The notes beneath the pieces were generated by a model. That model searched no databases, had not been told where the DNA came from, and worked only from the letters and a program-made list of their open reading frames with translations. 64,000 nt of DNA from the NCBI GenBank assembly GCA_913056495.1, contig CAJXMO010000009.1:1-64000 (forward strand), read 5' to 3'. The stretch is from an uncultured Alteromonadaceae bacterium. GTDB taxonomy: Bacteria > Pseudomonadota > Gammaproteobacteria > Enterobacterales > Alteromonadaceae. Position 1 is the first letter of the stretch, and every line of letters starts with the position of its first letter. Positions 7,023-17,278 of the stretch are shown one piece after another. The translations under genes and the position numbers were made by a program.

Positions 7023-8627
7023 TTATTGTAAAGCCAGTGCCACAATTGATTTTGCTGGCAGTTCAACAATTAGCTGACCGTTTTTCCAGTTTGCACCCTC
7101 AAACTGTTTTGGTGTGACAGTATCTGGCGTGTCAAAGCTGTTTAAACTATCCATCTTATCCGCTGTGAGTATCTGGCCATTTATACTGGTTGCGTCAACG
7201 CCTTTTAAATCCATTGTGATGCTAACCGGTTCGTTCGGATTTAAATTTGCCAGCGAAATATGAATTTTACCCGCTTGATCAATCGAGGCAGTTGCGCTCA
7301 CCTGAGGCACGCTGATGTCGTTTACCTGATATTGTATGTTTGCCAGTTCGATTGGCAGGTATTGAGCATCCTGATGTACTTTGTACATATCAAATACATG
7401 ATAAGTGGGGGTCAGTACCATTTTTTCTTTATCGGTTAAAATCATTGCCTGTAATACATTGATCATCTGAGCAATATTGGCCATTCGGACCCGCTCGGCG
7501 TGCTGGTGGAATATGTTCAAAGTGACAGCTGCGACCATAGCATCGCGCAGTGTATTTTGCTGCCATAAGCCGCCGGGGCTGTCTTCCGCTCTGTCGTACC
7601 AGGTTCCCCATTCATCTACCACCATAGTCACTTTTTTCTCAGGATCATATTTATCCATAATGGCACCGTGTTTACGGATGAGCTCATCGATAAACTGGGC
7701 GCGTTGCATAGTTGAAATCCACTGAGTTTCATCAAATCCTGTGGCCTTACCTTTTTTACCCCAGTCGTTGGTTGGCAGGGTATAAAAATGCAGTGATAAA
7801 CCATCCATTAATGGTCTGTCATGGTTATACAGCATGGGTGAAGTTTTACCGGGTCGCCATAACATGGCTTTTTTCATTACGGTTTCTGTCCATTCATAAT
7901 CATCGGTATCGGCTCCGGTTGCGATTAATTGTGGACGATTACCGCGCGGCGCCGAGGAGCGTACATAGCCCTGATACTGACGGTACTGATTCGCATATTC
8001 TTCGGCATACATATGGCCGCCACAGCCCCAGTTTTCATTGCCAATGCCCACATAATCGAGCGACCAGGGTTCTGCTCTGCCGTTTTCAGCGCGCTCTGAA
8101 CCAATGGGTGAATCGGCATCGGTTGTCATATATTGCACCCATTCACGTGCTTCCTGTACTGTACCCGAACCTACATTGACAGAAACAAAAGGCTTGGCGC
8201 CGACCTGTTCAATAAAGTCCATAAATTCATGGGTACCAAAGGTGTTAGGTTCTAGCTGATTCCAACTCACATTTAATGACGGCTGGCGTTTATCGCCAAT
8301 GCCATTGCGCCAATGGTATTCGTCGGCAAAACAGCCGCCGGGCCAGCGGATCACAGGCACCTGAATTTTTTTAAGTGCAGCAACCACATCATTGCGGATA
8401 CCTCGGGTGTTGGGTATATCTGAATCTTCGCCCACCCAGACACCTTCATATACGCCTCGGCCTAGGTGTTCCATAAAGTGACCATATACTTCTTTATGTA
8501 TGGTTGCGCCAGGTTGAGATGCATCCAAGCTTGCTGTTATTTTAATTTCAGGCTCTGATTGAGCGCTACATGCCTGAACTAAAAATAAACCACTCAGGGC
8601 CGTTGTTATTGCCAGTTTTTTCATCAT
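7023..8627 (-). CDS. Alpha-L-arabinofuranosidase, GH51
   Basis: Predicted to release terminal arabinofuranose from arabinan, arabinoxylan or arabinogalactan. The protein is 534 aa with an export signal and possible lipidation at Cys20 (LVQAC). Family hallmarks are the N-terminal GHFMEHLGRGVYEGVW, the acid/base Glu198 in GIGNENWG and the nucleophile Glu339 in VVDEWGTWYD, with a C-terminal beta domain. I chose ATG 8627, 13 bases after the stop of the upstream GH43 gene, with AGG seven bases before it; longer starts would overlap that gene. It is the last gene of a TonB receptor-GH43-GH51 operon, so a cell-envelope or periplasmic role on imported oligosaccharides is likely. Confidence 0.93.
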   Translation of the reverse strand: MMKKLAITTALSGLFLVQACSAQSEPEIKITASLDASQPGATIHKEVYGHFMEHLGRGVYEGVWVGEDSDIPNTRGIRNDVVAALKKIQVPVIRWPGGCFADEYHWRNGIGDKRQPSLNVSWNQLEPNTFGTHEFMDFIEQVGAKPFVSVNVGSGTVQEAREWVQYMTTDADSPIGSERAENGRAEPWSLDYVGIGNENWGCGGHMYAEEYANQYRQYQGYVRSSAPRGNRPQLIATGADTDDYEWTETVMKKAMLWRPGKTSPMLYNHDRPLMDGLSLHFYTLPTNDWGKKGKATGFDETQWISTMQRAQFIDELIRKHGAIMDKYDPEKKVTMVVDEWGTWYDRAEDSPGGLWQQNTLRDAMVAAVTLNIFHQHAERVRMANIAQMINVLQAMILTDKEKMVLTPTYHVFDMYKVHQDAQYLPIELANIQYQVNDISVPQVSATASIDQAGKIHISLANLNPNEPVSITMDLKGVDATSINGQILTADKMDSLNSFDTPDTVTPKQFEGANWKNGQLIVELPAKSIVALALQ

Positions 8628-8640
8628 ATCAATACCTATA

Positions 8641-9792
8641 TTATTGCTGAGTGTTGAAATAAGCATGTAACCGCTTAAGCTCTTGCTTAGAGATAGCGAT
8701 AACTGCGCCATGTTTAGGGCCAACAAAATTAGTTGCTTTCATTGGTGAATCCGGTTCGTTAAAGCGGCCGATATTTTTAAAGGTTTTAAAGTCTGTGGTT
8801 TCGGCAAACCCCATATTGTTGCGCGGCTTGGCACCGAATACATCATACATTAATACATAGGTATCCGTGCCGTGACGACGCCACAGGTTAGGCGCTTCAG
8901 CGGCCACTTCTTCTGAATCTACTTTGGTTGGGTCATATCGATAGTCGGTGTTGATTTTATCTGAAACCGCTTGTCTGATATTACCTCGATCATCATGCGC
9001 AACATAAAACATATGGTACTGATCGCCAATTTTGGTAATGTCGGCGTCTATGGTGTTAACGTCAGGGTTGGGATGATAAAAAATTTGCTTGGGCTGAGTT
9101 GTCAGGGTCGTAAAGTCTTTATTCGTGTATGAGTACACCATAAAGTTCGTTTTATTTTGTTGGCGGGTAGAAAAATAAACCATCATTTTATCAGCTTGTT
9201 CATCATAGATGGTTTGTGGTGCCCAGGCTGAGCCTAAGTCACCGACCTGCGGGAATAATTTGGCAACCGGCACGCGGGCTACTGTCCAGTCTGTCAAATT
9301 GTGAGACTTCATCATAATCAGATTTTTATTGTTGCCCCAGCCGTATATTTCGCCCGGTCGTTCCCATTCTGTTTCGCGTAAGCCCTGATTTTTTGCACGT
9401 ATATGTAAATCCGTTAATGTCATATAAAACGCATTATCCGGCCCACGGTAAATATGCGGATCGCGCACACCTTGCTGCTCAGCTACCTCTGAGCCTAATA
9501 AAACCGGCTCGCCGTTATTGACGTCGGTAAAGGTGTAACCATCTTCCGAGATTGCAAAATAGGCCGAATGGGTTTCATCTTTAAAATAAACCAGTAAATA
9601 GGCGCTTAAATCAGATTCTTTTATTTGTTTGGCTGGGTTATCCGTCAGCTTTTCGACCAAGTTAAGTGTTTTGGAGGGAGCTGATTGAGTTTGATTTATT
9701 TGAGTTAGAGCGCAAGCCGATAGGCCTGCACTAAGCAATACAGCTGCCAGACTCAGCTTTAATCTGTTTGTTTTTTTATAAAGGGTTGTCAT
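8641..9792 (-). CDS. GH43 family arabinosidase/xylosidase lipoprotein
   Basis: 383 aa. Lipoprotein signal with lipobox LSAC (Cys27). Five-bladed propeller GH43 enzyme: catalytic base Asp in GVRDPHIYRG, pKa-modulating Asp in TIDADITKIG, acid Glu in AEAPNLWRR. It should remove alpha-L-arabinofuranosyl (or beta-xylosyl) residues; the adjoining GH51 favours arabinose. The start at 9792 (MTTLYKK) has GGGA six bases upstream; the longer start at 9804 has none. It lies 80 bases downstream of the TonB receptor and 13 bases upstream of the GH51 gene, in one operon. Confidence 0.9.
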   Translation of the reverse strand: MTTLYKKTNRLKLSLAAVLLSAGLSACALTQINQTQSAPSKTLNLVEKLTDNPAKQIKESDLSAYLLVYFKDETHSAYFAISEDGYTFTDVNNGEPVLLGSEVAEQQGVRDPHIYRGPDNAFYMTLTDLHIRAKNQGLRETEWERPGEIYGWGNNKNLIMMKSHNLTDWTVARVPVAKLFPQVGDLGSAWAPQTIYDEQADKMMVYFSTRQQNKTNFMVYSYTNKDFTTLTTQPKQIFYHPNPDVNTIDADITKIGDQYHMFYVAHDDRGNIRQAVSDKINTDYRYDPTKVDSEEVAAEAPNLWRRHGTDTYVLMYDVFGAKPRNNMGFAETTDFKTFKNIGRFNEPDSPMKATNFVGPKHGAVIAISKQELKRLHAYFNTQQ

Positions 9793-9872
9793 AAATAATC
9801 CCAATGATTTTAGGTTTAATATAAAAAAGATAAATAATGCATACGACTTACATTAATAAAGATTAATTGTAT

Positions 9873-12848
9873 TTATTGGTTGTAACGAATGCCGACAATA
9901 AATTGTCGACCTGTATGGTTATATTCCCGCATCAGATTCATACTGCCATCACCGGTCACATAAAGGTGTGCATACTCATCCGTTAAATTACCTACTTCAA
10001 ATGAAAGTGTTATATTTTTATTGAGCTTATAAAAGGAAGAAAAATCAACGTAGGTTGGGCCAGATGTCGCATTTTGAGCATTGCCTGTATAACCGGGTAC
10101 TTCCGTGTAATAATCGCCCCGGCTATTCATTGAAATGCGAGCACCCATGCCGGGCTCTTCGTAATATAAAGTCAGGTTATGAGAGTTTTTAGAAACGCCT
10201 ACATTTTCACCTGAATGCACCTGAGTATAGTTAGCTATGATCCCTGTATGTTTGAGCTTGCCGGGTAAAAAGCTAAAGGGTTGTTGGTAACTCAGTTCAA
10301 TTCCGTTAATGTCAGTACCCATGCCATTCACCGAAGAAATGTGTGTATACGCCTGATTAAAAGGATCAACCGAGACACTGGCATCAAAATTAGGGTCCTG
10401 ATTTATAGCCGCGTAATAAATTGGGTCGATACGTTTTTCTTCCTGAGCGGTACGAATATAAGTATCTATGTCTTTGTAAAAAAAGTTAGCTGATATTAAA
10501 GATTCAGGTTTAAAGTACCATTCAAATCCGAGATCTAAATTACTCGTCTGGTATGGGTTTAAATAAGGATTACCTACAGTGATAAAGCCTTCAATATAGC
10601 GTAACCCTGGGTTACCCGGATTTAATTTGGTTAAGCTGGGTCGTGTCATTGAGCGGGCTAAACCAAGCCGAACAATAATATTATCGCTTGCTTCCAGTGC
10701 CAGATTTAAAGCCGGTAAAAAATTATCATAATCATGATTGGCTTTAACTGGCACATCCGCGCCATCTGTTTCAACAAATCCTTTTGAAAAAGTATCTGTT
10801 TGTATTGCACGGACACCAAAGTTGGCTGTCAGGTAAGTTGAATTAAGGTCAAACTGCGACTCAATTTCAAGATAAGCCGCCTGTGTTTTTTCAATTATGG
10901 TTGAATTAAACTGAGTCAGTTCATACCAGATAAGGGGGGCTCTAACCGATTTTACTTTATCAAAATCGGCCACAATAAATGGAAAAGTATTGCCATTAAA
11001 ATCTTTACCAAAATCTGCTTTTGGAAATGCCCGGGTTAAGCCGATAGCGGACGCCAGCGAAAAATCGGGCAGAGCAAATTGCTGAGTGATAAATCTTCTG
11101 TCGTTGTAGGCGAAACCAGTTTTAAGTGTTAAATCATCATGGGTATAAGTAAAATCAAGTTTAGCGGTCAGGTTTTGTTTTTCAATGCCATCAGCACCGT
11201 CAAATGATTTAATGTCGTATTCAGCCGGATCGTTAAAATTATAAAAGTAGTTTACGTGCGGCGCATTGGCATTGTTAGAAAAGTCATATTCAAATTTGTG
11301 TGTATTTTTGGTATCCATAATATGGCGCAGTTCTTCTCGCCTGAAATCAGACCGGGCCAATCCGACCATGCCATCAATTTCAATATCAGGTTTTGCTTGC
11401 CAGCTCCAGCCTACTGCTAACTGATTAAATTGTGTTGTGCCGAGTGTTTTTCTGCTTTCAATTCTGCCAGTTAAACCATCAAATAATCCGGCATCTACTT
11501 GTTTCCCGTTTTCGTTAATTTTAATTTCGAGTGGTGTTATCTGTGAAAAATAATTGCGATACATCTGGTAATAATTATAAAACGAACGGTCGTTTTTAAG
11601 TTCGGAGTGGAGAAAATCAAAGGTCAGTTCAACATTTTTGTTAGGCGCATATTGCAATGTTGTCGTAACACCAAATCTGTCCTGATTATTACCAAAAAAA
11701 TCTGGACGAGGTAATCTTGGAACCCATAAACAATTCACTGGGTGAACCTGTATGTGGTTTAGCTGACAATCCTCACTGGCTGGCATGCCCGTCATGACAA
11801 CTTGCTCAGTATCTGCATATAACATATTGTTCTCAACGGGTGTTTGCCAGCCGACAGTGCCAAACCCTTCCTGATGCACAGTGCGTTTTGAATAAGCAAA
11901 TGAAAAAAGTGCACCGTAAGTGTTATTTTTAAATGTATCTGAAATTAAAAAGGCGCCTCTGGGATCGTTTGACTCTGAAACCGGGTTATAACTGGATTGC
12001 ACAGATGCAGCGAGCTTAAAGCCTTTATGTTCAAAGGGTTTGGCCGAATATAAATTGACTGTGCCTGCGATCCCGCCTTCTTCCATAGATGGGGTGGGGG
12101 ATTTTTGAATATCTACCCGATTGAAGAGTTCTGAAGCAAAAATATTAAATTCAAAAGCGCGGCCGCCATTTAATTCGCTGACTGAAGAATCCAGCTCATC
12201 CGTCGTTGACGGAATTTCCATGCCGTTTAATGTGACCCGGGTAAAATCCGGTCCTAGTCCACGCAATGTGATGCGACGACCCTCTCCGCTTTCCCGGGTG
12301 ATGGCAACACCGGGCAAACGCTGTAATGATTCAGCTATATTCAGATCCGGAAATTTACCCATATCTTCAGCCGTAATCGATTCGGTAATATTAATACTGG
12401 CTTTTTTGTTGAGCAGGGCTTGATTCAGTGAGCGACGAAAGCCTTTAACATTAATCACTTCAATCTCATTTTCAACATAGCGAACGCTATGTTCGGATTG
12501 CTTTGTATTGCTTATATCCGAACTATTGTCTGTATTCAGGGTGGATTCAGGTGGTGTCAGAAGAATTCTGTTATTTACCACAGAAGCTTGCATGCCGGTT
12601 CCATCGAACAACATACTTAGCGCAATATCAACCGGATAAAAGCCATTGACGGAATTGGTTTGCACGCCTTTTAATAAACTGAGCGCAAATCCAAAACTCA
12701 GATCGGCCTGCTCAGCAAAATAAAGTAAAGCATCTGAAGCCTTGCCTTGTTTAATTTCGAACTGAATGGGCGCAAGCTCAGTGGTCGCTGCGTTCAGTTG
12801 CGAGTTTAATAAAAATGACAATAAAATAAGTTTAAGTTTGCAATGCAT
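9873..12848 (-). CDS. TonB-dependent receptor with STN signalling domain
   Basis: A 991-aa outer-membrane transporter, probably for oligosaccharides. The signal peptide is residues 1-21. An STN domain (about 28-98) of the kind that contacts FecR-type anti-sigma factors precedes the plug (about 135-270, with DMGKFPDLNIAESLQRLPGV and RITLRGLGPDF) and a beta-barrel ending GRQFIVGIRYNQ. It belongs to the large receptor family used by Xanthomonas and Alteromonas for plant and algal glycans. It is closely related to the receptor at 20356-23058, which lacks the STN domain. It heads the operon with GH43 and GH51. The FecI/FecR pair at 23480-25157 is the obvious candidate partner. Confidence 0.95.
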   Translation of the reverse strand: MHCKLKLILLSFLLNSQLNAATTELAPIQFEIKQGKASDALLYFAEQADLSFGFALSLLKGVQTNSVNGFYPVDIALSMLFDGTGMQASVVNNRILLTPPESTLNTDNSSDISNTKQSEHSVRYVENEIEVINVKGFRRSLNQALLNKKASINITESITAEDMGKFPDLNIAESLQRLPGVAITRESGEGRRITLRGLGPDFTRVTLNGMEIPSTTDELDSSVSELNGGRAFEFNIFASELFNRVDIQKSPTPSMEEGGIAGTVNLYSAKPFEHKGFKLAASVQSSYNPVSESNDPRGAFLISDTFKNNTYGALFSFAYSKRTVHQEGFGTVGWQTPVENNMLYADTEQVVMTGMPASEDCQLNHIQVHPVNCLWVPRLPRPDFFGNNQDRFGVTTTLQYAPNKNVELTFDFLHSELKNDRSFYNYYQMYRNYFSQITPLEIKINENGKQVDAGLFDGLTGRIESRKTLGTTQFNQLAVGWSWQAKPDIEIDGMVGLARSDFRREELRHIMDTKNTHKFEYDFSNNANAPHVNYFYNFNDPAEYDIKSFDGADGIEKQNLTAKLDFTYTHDDLTLKTGFAYNDRRFITQQFALPDFSLASAIGLTRAFPKADFGKDFNGNTFPFIVADFDKVKSVRAPLIWYELTQFNSTIIEKTQAAYLEIESQFDLNSTYLTANFGVRAIQTDTFSKGFVETDGADVPVKANHDYDNFLPALNLALEASDNIIVRLGLARSMTRPSLTKLNPGNPGLRYIEGFITVGNPYLNPYQTSNLDLGFEWYFKPESLISANFFYKDIDTYIRTAQEEKRIDPIYYAAINQDPNFDASVSVDPFNQAYTHISSVNGMGTDINGIELSYQQPFSFLPGKLKHTGIIANYTQVHSGENVGVSKNSHNLTLYYEEPGMGARISMNSRGDYYTEVPGYTGNAQNATSGPTYVDFSSFYKLNKNITLSFEVGNLTDEYAHLYVTGDGSMNLMREYNHTGRQFIVGIRYNQ

Positions 12849-13151
12849 CGTTATTGCACTCGCGATTGCCCTTTATGACAAATAAGACAGGCGGCGTACC
12901 AATCTATCCTTCAATGATAATCAAAAGTAATCAAAAATGATAATATTGTTACATTACCATTATTTTGGTTAACAATTAAGTTAAATTTAATAATTATTGA
13001 TTGGCGCAATTAAGCATATCAGGGCATGGACAGGGTTTGTGAAAAAAAAGTGCCCCATTATCCGGTAAATCTGTAACCGTTTGCATTAAACAAAATCCCA
13101 ATACCTTATTTGATCACTTAATTGTGAATTTATTGAATCAGGACGGGGAGG
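12849..13151 (-). promoter_or_regulatory. Intergenic region upstream of the STN-type TonB receptor
   Basis: 303 bases, AT-rich, no ORF. It must hold the promoter of the receptor operon (minus strand) and the 3' end of the upstream membrane-protein pair. Several ATGATAAT/GATAATCA-like stretches lie near 12915-12945, but I cannot name a site with confidence. Confidence 0.4.
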
Positions 13152-13640
13152 TTAAAATCCTGTCTTGCTGATAGCTAAATACATAATTAATGTGACCGAA
13201 ACCGGGATCAAAATTAATGCGATTTTAGTAAACAGACCGTGATAAAACTGATGTGCCCAATGCTCTTTTTCGGTTAAAGTTTGACCTGAAAATAATTTAC
13301 CTGATGCTCTGTTGGCTAGCCAATTGCCTAATACAATATCAGCAACTTCTAGCGGAATAATAATTAAACCCACCAGATAGAGTTTTTGCTGAAGCCAAGG
13401 CACAGAAAACCAGTTCGCTTGTATAGCCAGCAAGATTCCGGTTATTAATAAAGCGGCCAGAGCAATATGCTCTAACATAATCATTTGGTAAAATACCCGG
13501 CTTACCGTTTTTGCAAGCGAGGACTTTTTGTTCTGCTCAGTATCGACCGATTTGTACACCAGCCAGGCGCCTAAAGCCGGACCTAACCAAAAAATTAAAG
13601 CGCCGATATGAATGAGTTTAGTTATCGCATATTCATTCAT
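13152..13640 (-). CDS. DUF2269-like four-helix membrane protein
   Basis: 162 aa, about four membrane helices (8-28, 55-76, 84-104, 138-158). The opening MNEYAITKLIHIGALIFWLGPALGAW with its helix-embedded histidine resembles the DUF2269 group of integral membrane proteins, whose function is unknown. Its ATG overlaps the stop of the upstream gene by one base (TAATG), so the two are co-translated and may form one membrane complex. It is not obviously connected to glycan use. Confidence 0.75.
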   Translation of the reverse strand: MNEYAITKLIHIGALIFWLGPALGAWLVYKSVDTEQNKKSSLAKTVSRVFYQMIMLEHIALAALLITGILLAIQANWFSVPWLQQKLYLVGLIIIPLEVADIVLGNWLANRASGKLFSGQTLTEKEHWAHQFYHGLFTKIALILIPVSVTLIMYLAISKTGF

Positions 13641-14278
13641 TATCTAATCACCTTATAGGCAAAGATCAGCATCCAGACTGTACTGAGTACCATAGAACTC
13701 GCGGTAAAAATTTCGGCTAGTTGCATTGAACCGATGGCAATAGATGCAGACAATAACAGTCCTAAAATCCAGGCGCTTATACCCCAAGTAGAGATCCAGC
13801 CTTTAATGACACCCTGTTTAACGAGCAGCAGTGTTAATATGATGCCACCCAGATTATATAAACCATTTCCTAAAAAACCGGTTAGGTGGGCGGCTAAAAT
13901 TTCCAGAAAGGCAAAGTTTGACTCGCCTAAATGCTGTACGACTACCTGCGGCAAAATAAAAGCGTATATGACTTCGGCAATTAAATCCGGTGCTATTCCA
14001 AGCCCAACAAAAGCAAGCCCTGTCGTTCGCATAAAACTGCTGGGGAGCTCATCGGCTAACATAGTGCAGAAAATAAATAAGCCCAGTGCAGACGCCATCC
14101 AGACCCCCCAAGAGACAGACCAGAGGAGCTGGTTCTGGCCAATAAATGTCATGCGCTCAACAAGGGTGTTATCTATAGGTAAACCGCCGCGCATAGGACC
14201 ATTCATTAATAAGCAGGCTATGCTAATGATAAGCACTATGATATGAATTAGATAAAATTTGAGCGTCTTGTTTGTCAT
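13640..14278 (-). CDS. Six-to-seven-helix membrane protein (DUF4386-like?)
   Basis: 212 aa, hydrophobic throughout, with helices near 7-25, 46-70, 80-105, 120-145, 150-170 and 180-205. No catalytic motif is seen. Length and topology recall the DUF4386 group, but this is a weak assignment. The start at 14278 (MTNKTLKF) is preceded by AAGGA nine bases upstream; the 14311 start has no such support. It is coupled to the DUF2269-like gene by a one-base overlap. Confidence 0.65.
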   Translation of the reverse strand: MTNKTLKFYLIHIIVLIISIACLLMNGPMRGGLPIDNTLVERMTFIGQNQLLWSVSWGVWMASALGLFIFCTMLADELPSSFMRTTGLAFVGLGIAPDLIAEVIYAFILPQVVVQHLGESNFAFLEILAAHLTGFLGNGLYNLGGIILTLLLVKQGVIKGWISTWGISAWILGLLLSASIAIGSMQLAEIFTASSMVLSTVWMLIFAYKVIR

Positions 14279-14405
14279 TGTGTGTGCATCCTTCTTAATT
14301 AGCGGTTCCAAGTGTTGCCGACTTTTCCGTTTATTCTGTTGATTGAGAATATTACTTTATATCCGAAATTAAAGCCTGTCGTGCTATTGCCTAAAATAAG
14401 CCATA

Positions 14406-15467
14406 TTATATCGTCTGGCTGATGTTGCTAAAATATTTTAGCCGTTTTATCCGCCACTGATTATTACCATCCCGACAACTGGCATATCTAAAAGCCGGTA
14501 TTATACCCGGCCAATGATAGCGTAAATCACTAAACCAGTAACAGCTTATATCAGCTGTTTGGGTTTTCCCGATAAAAATGGGGTAGTGGCTAAAATCGTT
14601 AAATGCTTTAAATTCAGGCTGTGTCCAGGCCTGATATATTTCGGGTGATTGATTGTTTAAATAACTTGGATTATCGCTGGTTTGCCAGTGGAGGTGTGTG
14701 ATCTGGTTGAAATAGTCGCTGTAATCTTTTATGCCGAACAAGCTGGATAGAGTTGAAGCAAGCGGATCGGTTTTATATTTTAGGTAAGCTTGCTGTATTT
14801 TTTGGTCATGTTCAACTAACAGCTGCCAATAAAAAGGCGAAAACGGTTGGGGTAACATTGAAATTGTTTGGCCTTCGATTGCCTCTGGTGAGAGCTTTTC
14901 AACCAATTGTATTTTAATGAAAATTACCAGTGCTAAATAGCTGCATGGTAAAAGGAGCACCCAATATTTCCGGCTATTACTGCGCAAAAAATAAAGTAAA
15001 ATGCCACTGAAAATAAGGCTTAATGTGAAATAAGGGTCAATGACAAACAGCAGATTCCATTTAATCTGTAAGTCACTAAAAGGTGCAAACCATTGAGTAC
15101 CGAATACGGTGAGTGAATCGATAAATATATGGCTCAACAGACAGATAAAAACAATCGAAAATACGAGTTTAACATTTCGCACTAAAGAGAATTTTATCAC
15201 CAGCCAACTCAATAAATAGGCCCAAACCGGTGCCAGAATCATTGAATGAGTTTCGGCTCTGTGCCAGTAGGCTAAAAAGTCAAGTGGATTAAACCAGAAC
15301 AACAGGTAATCAATATCCGGTAGAATGGCGGCTAAACTGCCAATTACAGCGCGTTTTTGCCAGCTTACCTGAATCCGATTATTTGAGTTGTGCCGATTTT
15401 GTGCCCGTTGACATTGAGGAAGCTGAGCTAAAATGCTGCCTGTGATTACATGCGTGAACGCATCCAT
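14406..15467 (-). CDS. YdjM/DUF457-type membrane-bound metal-dependent hydrolase
   Basis: 353 aa. The N-terminal MDAFTHVITGSILA, the LPDIDYLLFW motif and the AETHSMI motif give the conserved His/Asp set of the DUF457 (YdjM-like) inner-membrane hydrolases, with about four helices in the first 190 residues and a soluble C-terminal part. The substrate of the family is not well established. Its start overlaps the TetR-family stop by one base (TAATG), so the regulator and hydrolase form a coupled two-gene operon. A role in stress or membrane repair is possible by analogy with SOS-regulated ydjM, but no LexA box was found. Confidence 0.8.
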   Translation of the reverse strand: MDAFTHVITGSILAQLPQCQRAQNRHNSNNRIQVSWQKRAVIGSLAAILPDIDYLLFWFNPLDFLAYWHRAETHSMILAPVWAYLLSWLVIKFSLVRNVKLVFSIVFICLLSHIFIDSLTVFGTQWFAPFSDLQIKWNLLFVIDPYFTLSLIFSGILLYFLRSNSRKYWVLLLPCSYLALVIFIKIQLVEKLSPEAIEGQTISMLPQPFSPFYWQLLVEHDQKIQQAYLKYKTDPLASTLSSLFGIKDYSDYFNQITHLHWQTSDNPSYLNNQSPEIYQAWTQPEFKAFNDFSHYPIFIGKTQTADISCYWFSDLRYHWPGIIPAFRYASCRDGNNQWRIKRLKYFSNISQTI

Positions 15468-16108
15468 TAAATGGCTCCCGGATCATTTTTATCCGGTTTG
15501 ACACACTTGATGTGTGAAAAAGGATTTTTAGCCGCGCAACCAAGCTGCGCCTGCTCAATACGGCCGATTTGCCGTAATACAAAATCATGAGTATGCGTAT
15601 TGTCTTTGCTGGTATCGTTTAAATAAAAATAAAAGCTTGCAAGATAAGCGCTTGTCAGTGCAATTTCATCAACTATCTGGGCAAATCCATGTTGGGGCCT
15701 GGCAGATATCTCCCGAATCCATTGCACCGTTCTGCTGATTCGGGTAATGCCATGAGCCTGCAAATGAAAATGACCCGGTTCCAGCTTATAACAGAGAATT
15801 GATTTGATAAGTGGTTTGACAGGTTCAAGCGTGTTTAACCAAACCATAATGCAGTGCACAGTGCGGGCTTGAGGATCCTTCGCTGTAAAAGAACTGTCTT
15901 CAGCCAGCTTTAACATTGCACCATCAGCTCTATCAAACAAAGCTTCGGCAATATCGTCTTTTGAACGAAAACAGGCACTCAATTCTGACAATGAATAACC
16001 GGATTGTTTGGCCAGTTCAAGCAATGAAAAATTCGCCCAGCCAAACTTAAGCGCCAGCTCAACGGCCTGCTCTACAACTCTTTGTTTAACTTTATCAGAT
16101 GGTTTCAT
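15467..16108 (-). CDS. TetR-family transcriptional regulator
   Basis: 213 aa. The N-terminal helix-turn-helix (about residues 10-55: EQAVELALKFGWANFSLLELAKQSGYSLSELSACFRSKDDIAEALFDR) fits the TetR family, although the recognition helix is atypical (SLSELSACF in place of the common TLYRHF-like pattern). The C-terminal ligand domain is helical with several histidines. It is translationally coupled to the DUF457 hydrolase downstream and probably regulates its own operon. AAGGAG-like bases (AGGAATACTCC) lie upstream of the ATG. Confidence 0.8.
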   Translation of the reverse strand: MKPSDKVKQRVVEQAVELALKFGWANFSLLELAKQSGYSLSELSACFRSKDDIAEALFDRADGAMLKLAEDSSFTAKDPQARTVHCIMVWLNTLEPVKPLIKSILCYKLEPGHFHLQAHGITRISRTVQWIREISARPQHGFAQIVDEIALTSAYLASFYFYLNDTSKDNTHTHDFVLRQIGRIEQAQLGCAAKNPFSHIKCVKPDKNDPGAI

Positions 16109-16273
16109 CAGGAATACTCCTTAACGTGAACATGTGTCCAGTGAATTAAGTGTAGTAAGCGTGATGGGGGTCAGCAATGGTTTACGATTCTGCCTAGTGG
16201 TTTTATCGGTTTCGCTATTATCTGGTTTTTATACAGTGCTAACCTATAAAAACCACATAAAACTCAACAGCCC

Positions 16274-17188
16274 TTAGTTTGACAAGAACTGATTGTTTTT
16301 AAGCCAGATTCTAAACGATTGCATCCAGTCAAAGTTATGTTTTAGCGCAAACCCATGTCCACCATTATCAAGCAATATGAGTTGGGTTTGAATCTGATTA
16401 TTGGCAAGTGCCTGGGTGTAGCGTAATGCATTTTCAACCGGCACTTTCATATCGTCTACTGCATGTACAATAAATGCTTTGGGTGTCGACTGAGTGACCT
16501 GAGTTTCGTTAGAATACAAGGCGACTTTGGCATCGGCTGGATTTTTACCCAATAAACGTTCGCGAGACCCCGGGTGCGTAATATCCCGTTTCATTGAAAT
16601 CACCGGGTATATTAAAGCCTGAAAATCCGGGCGCACATTTTGCCCGCTTAAATTTGAGTTTATGGTGTGGTTAAAGCGGTTTGCAGCGGTTGAGGCGAGG
16701 TGACCTCCGGCTGAAAACCCCATGACCCCAATTTTATTTGGACTTAGATTAAATTGTTCAGCGCGGCTACGAACAAAATGAATTGCTTGCTGCGCATCTT
16801 TGAGCGCAATACTGCTATTGTTTTTAGAGTATGTATCATCCGGTAATCGATAGTTGACGACAAATGCTGTAATACCCATTTGATTGAGTTGGTTAGCGAT
16901 TTGAAATCCTTCTTTTTCAATAACGACCTGGCGATAGCCTCCACCCGGAAAAATAATAACGGCTGTTTCAGAAGCGGGTGTTTTATTCGGTTTAAACAAG
17001 CTAATGGTGACATTATTTTTTGCTGTCTCTTGCTTGGTACTATTATCTGAGTACAAATTAAAATCGACAGGCTTGTACATGGGTGTGTGAACCGATTGAG
17101 TCGCTGTGATCTCAGGGTTGGATACGCAGCCAGTCAGCACCCAATTAAGCATCAAACAACAGAAAAAAAATTGCCAGCCTCTTATCAT
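16274..17188 (-). CDS. Alpha/beta-hydrolase lipoprotein, BD-FAE-type carbohydrate esterase
   Basis: 304 aa. The N-terminus ends in lipobox LTGC (Cys21). It has an oxyanion motif FPGGGYRQVV, a nucleophile elbow GFSAGGH, an acid residue in HAVDDMKVP and a catalytic His in NGGHGF. This is the layout of small acetyl or feruloyl esterases (BD-FAE/DUF-type) that strip ester groups from glycans. It lies downstream of the GH2 enzyme on the same strand, 168 bases away with a hairpin between. Within this locus it would deacetylate the polysaccharide before hydrolysis. Exact specificity is not deducible. Confidence 0.85.
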   Translation of the reverse strand: MIRGWQFFFCCLMLNWVLTGCVSNPEITATQSVHTPMYKPVDFNLYSDNSTKQETAKNNVTISLFKPNKTPASETAVIIFPGGGYRQVVIEKEGFQIANQLNQMGITAFVVNYRLPDDTYSKNNSSIALKDAQQAIHFVRSRAEQFNLSPNKIGVMGFSAGGHLASTAANRFNHTINSNLSGQNVRPDFQALIYPVISMKRDITHPGSRERLLGKNPADAKVALYSNETQVTQSTPKAFIVHAVDDMKVPVENALRYTQALANNQIQTQLILLDNGGHGFALKHNFDWMQSFRIWLKNNQFLSN

Positions 17189-17278
17189 ATTGAGTCCTTT
17201 ATTTTATATTCGATTGATTGTACGAGTAGATTAAGTTGGCTTGTAGGAACTCAAAATCAGCGCACTAAGATATCAGAC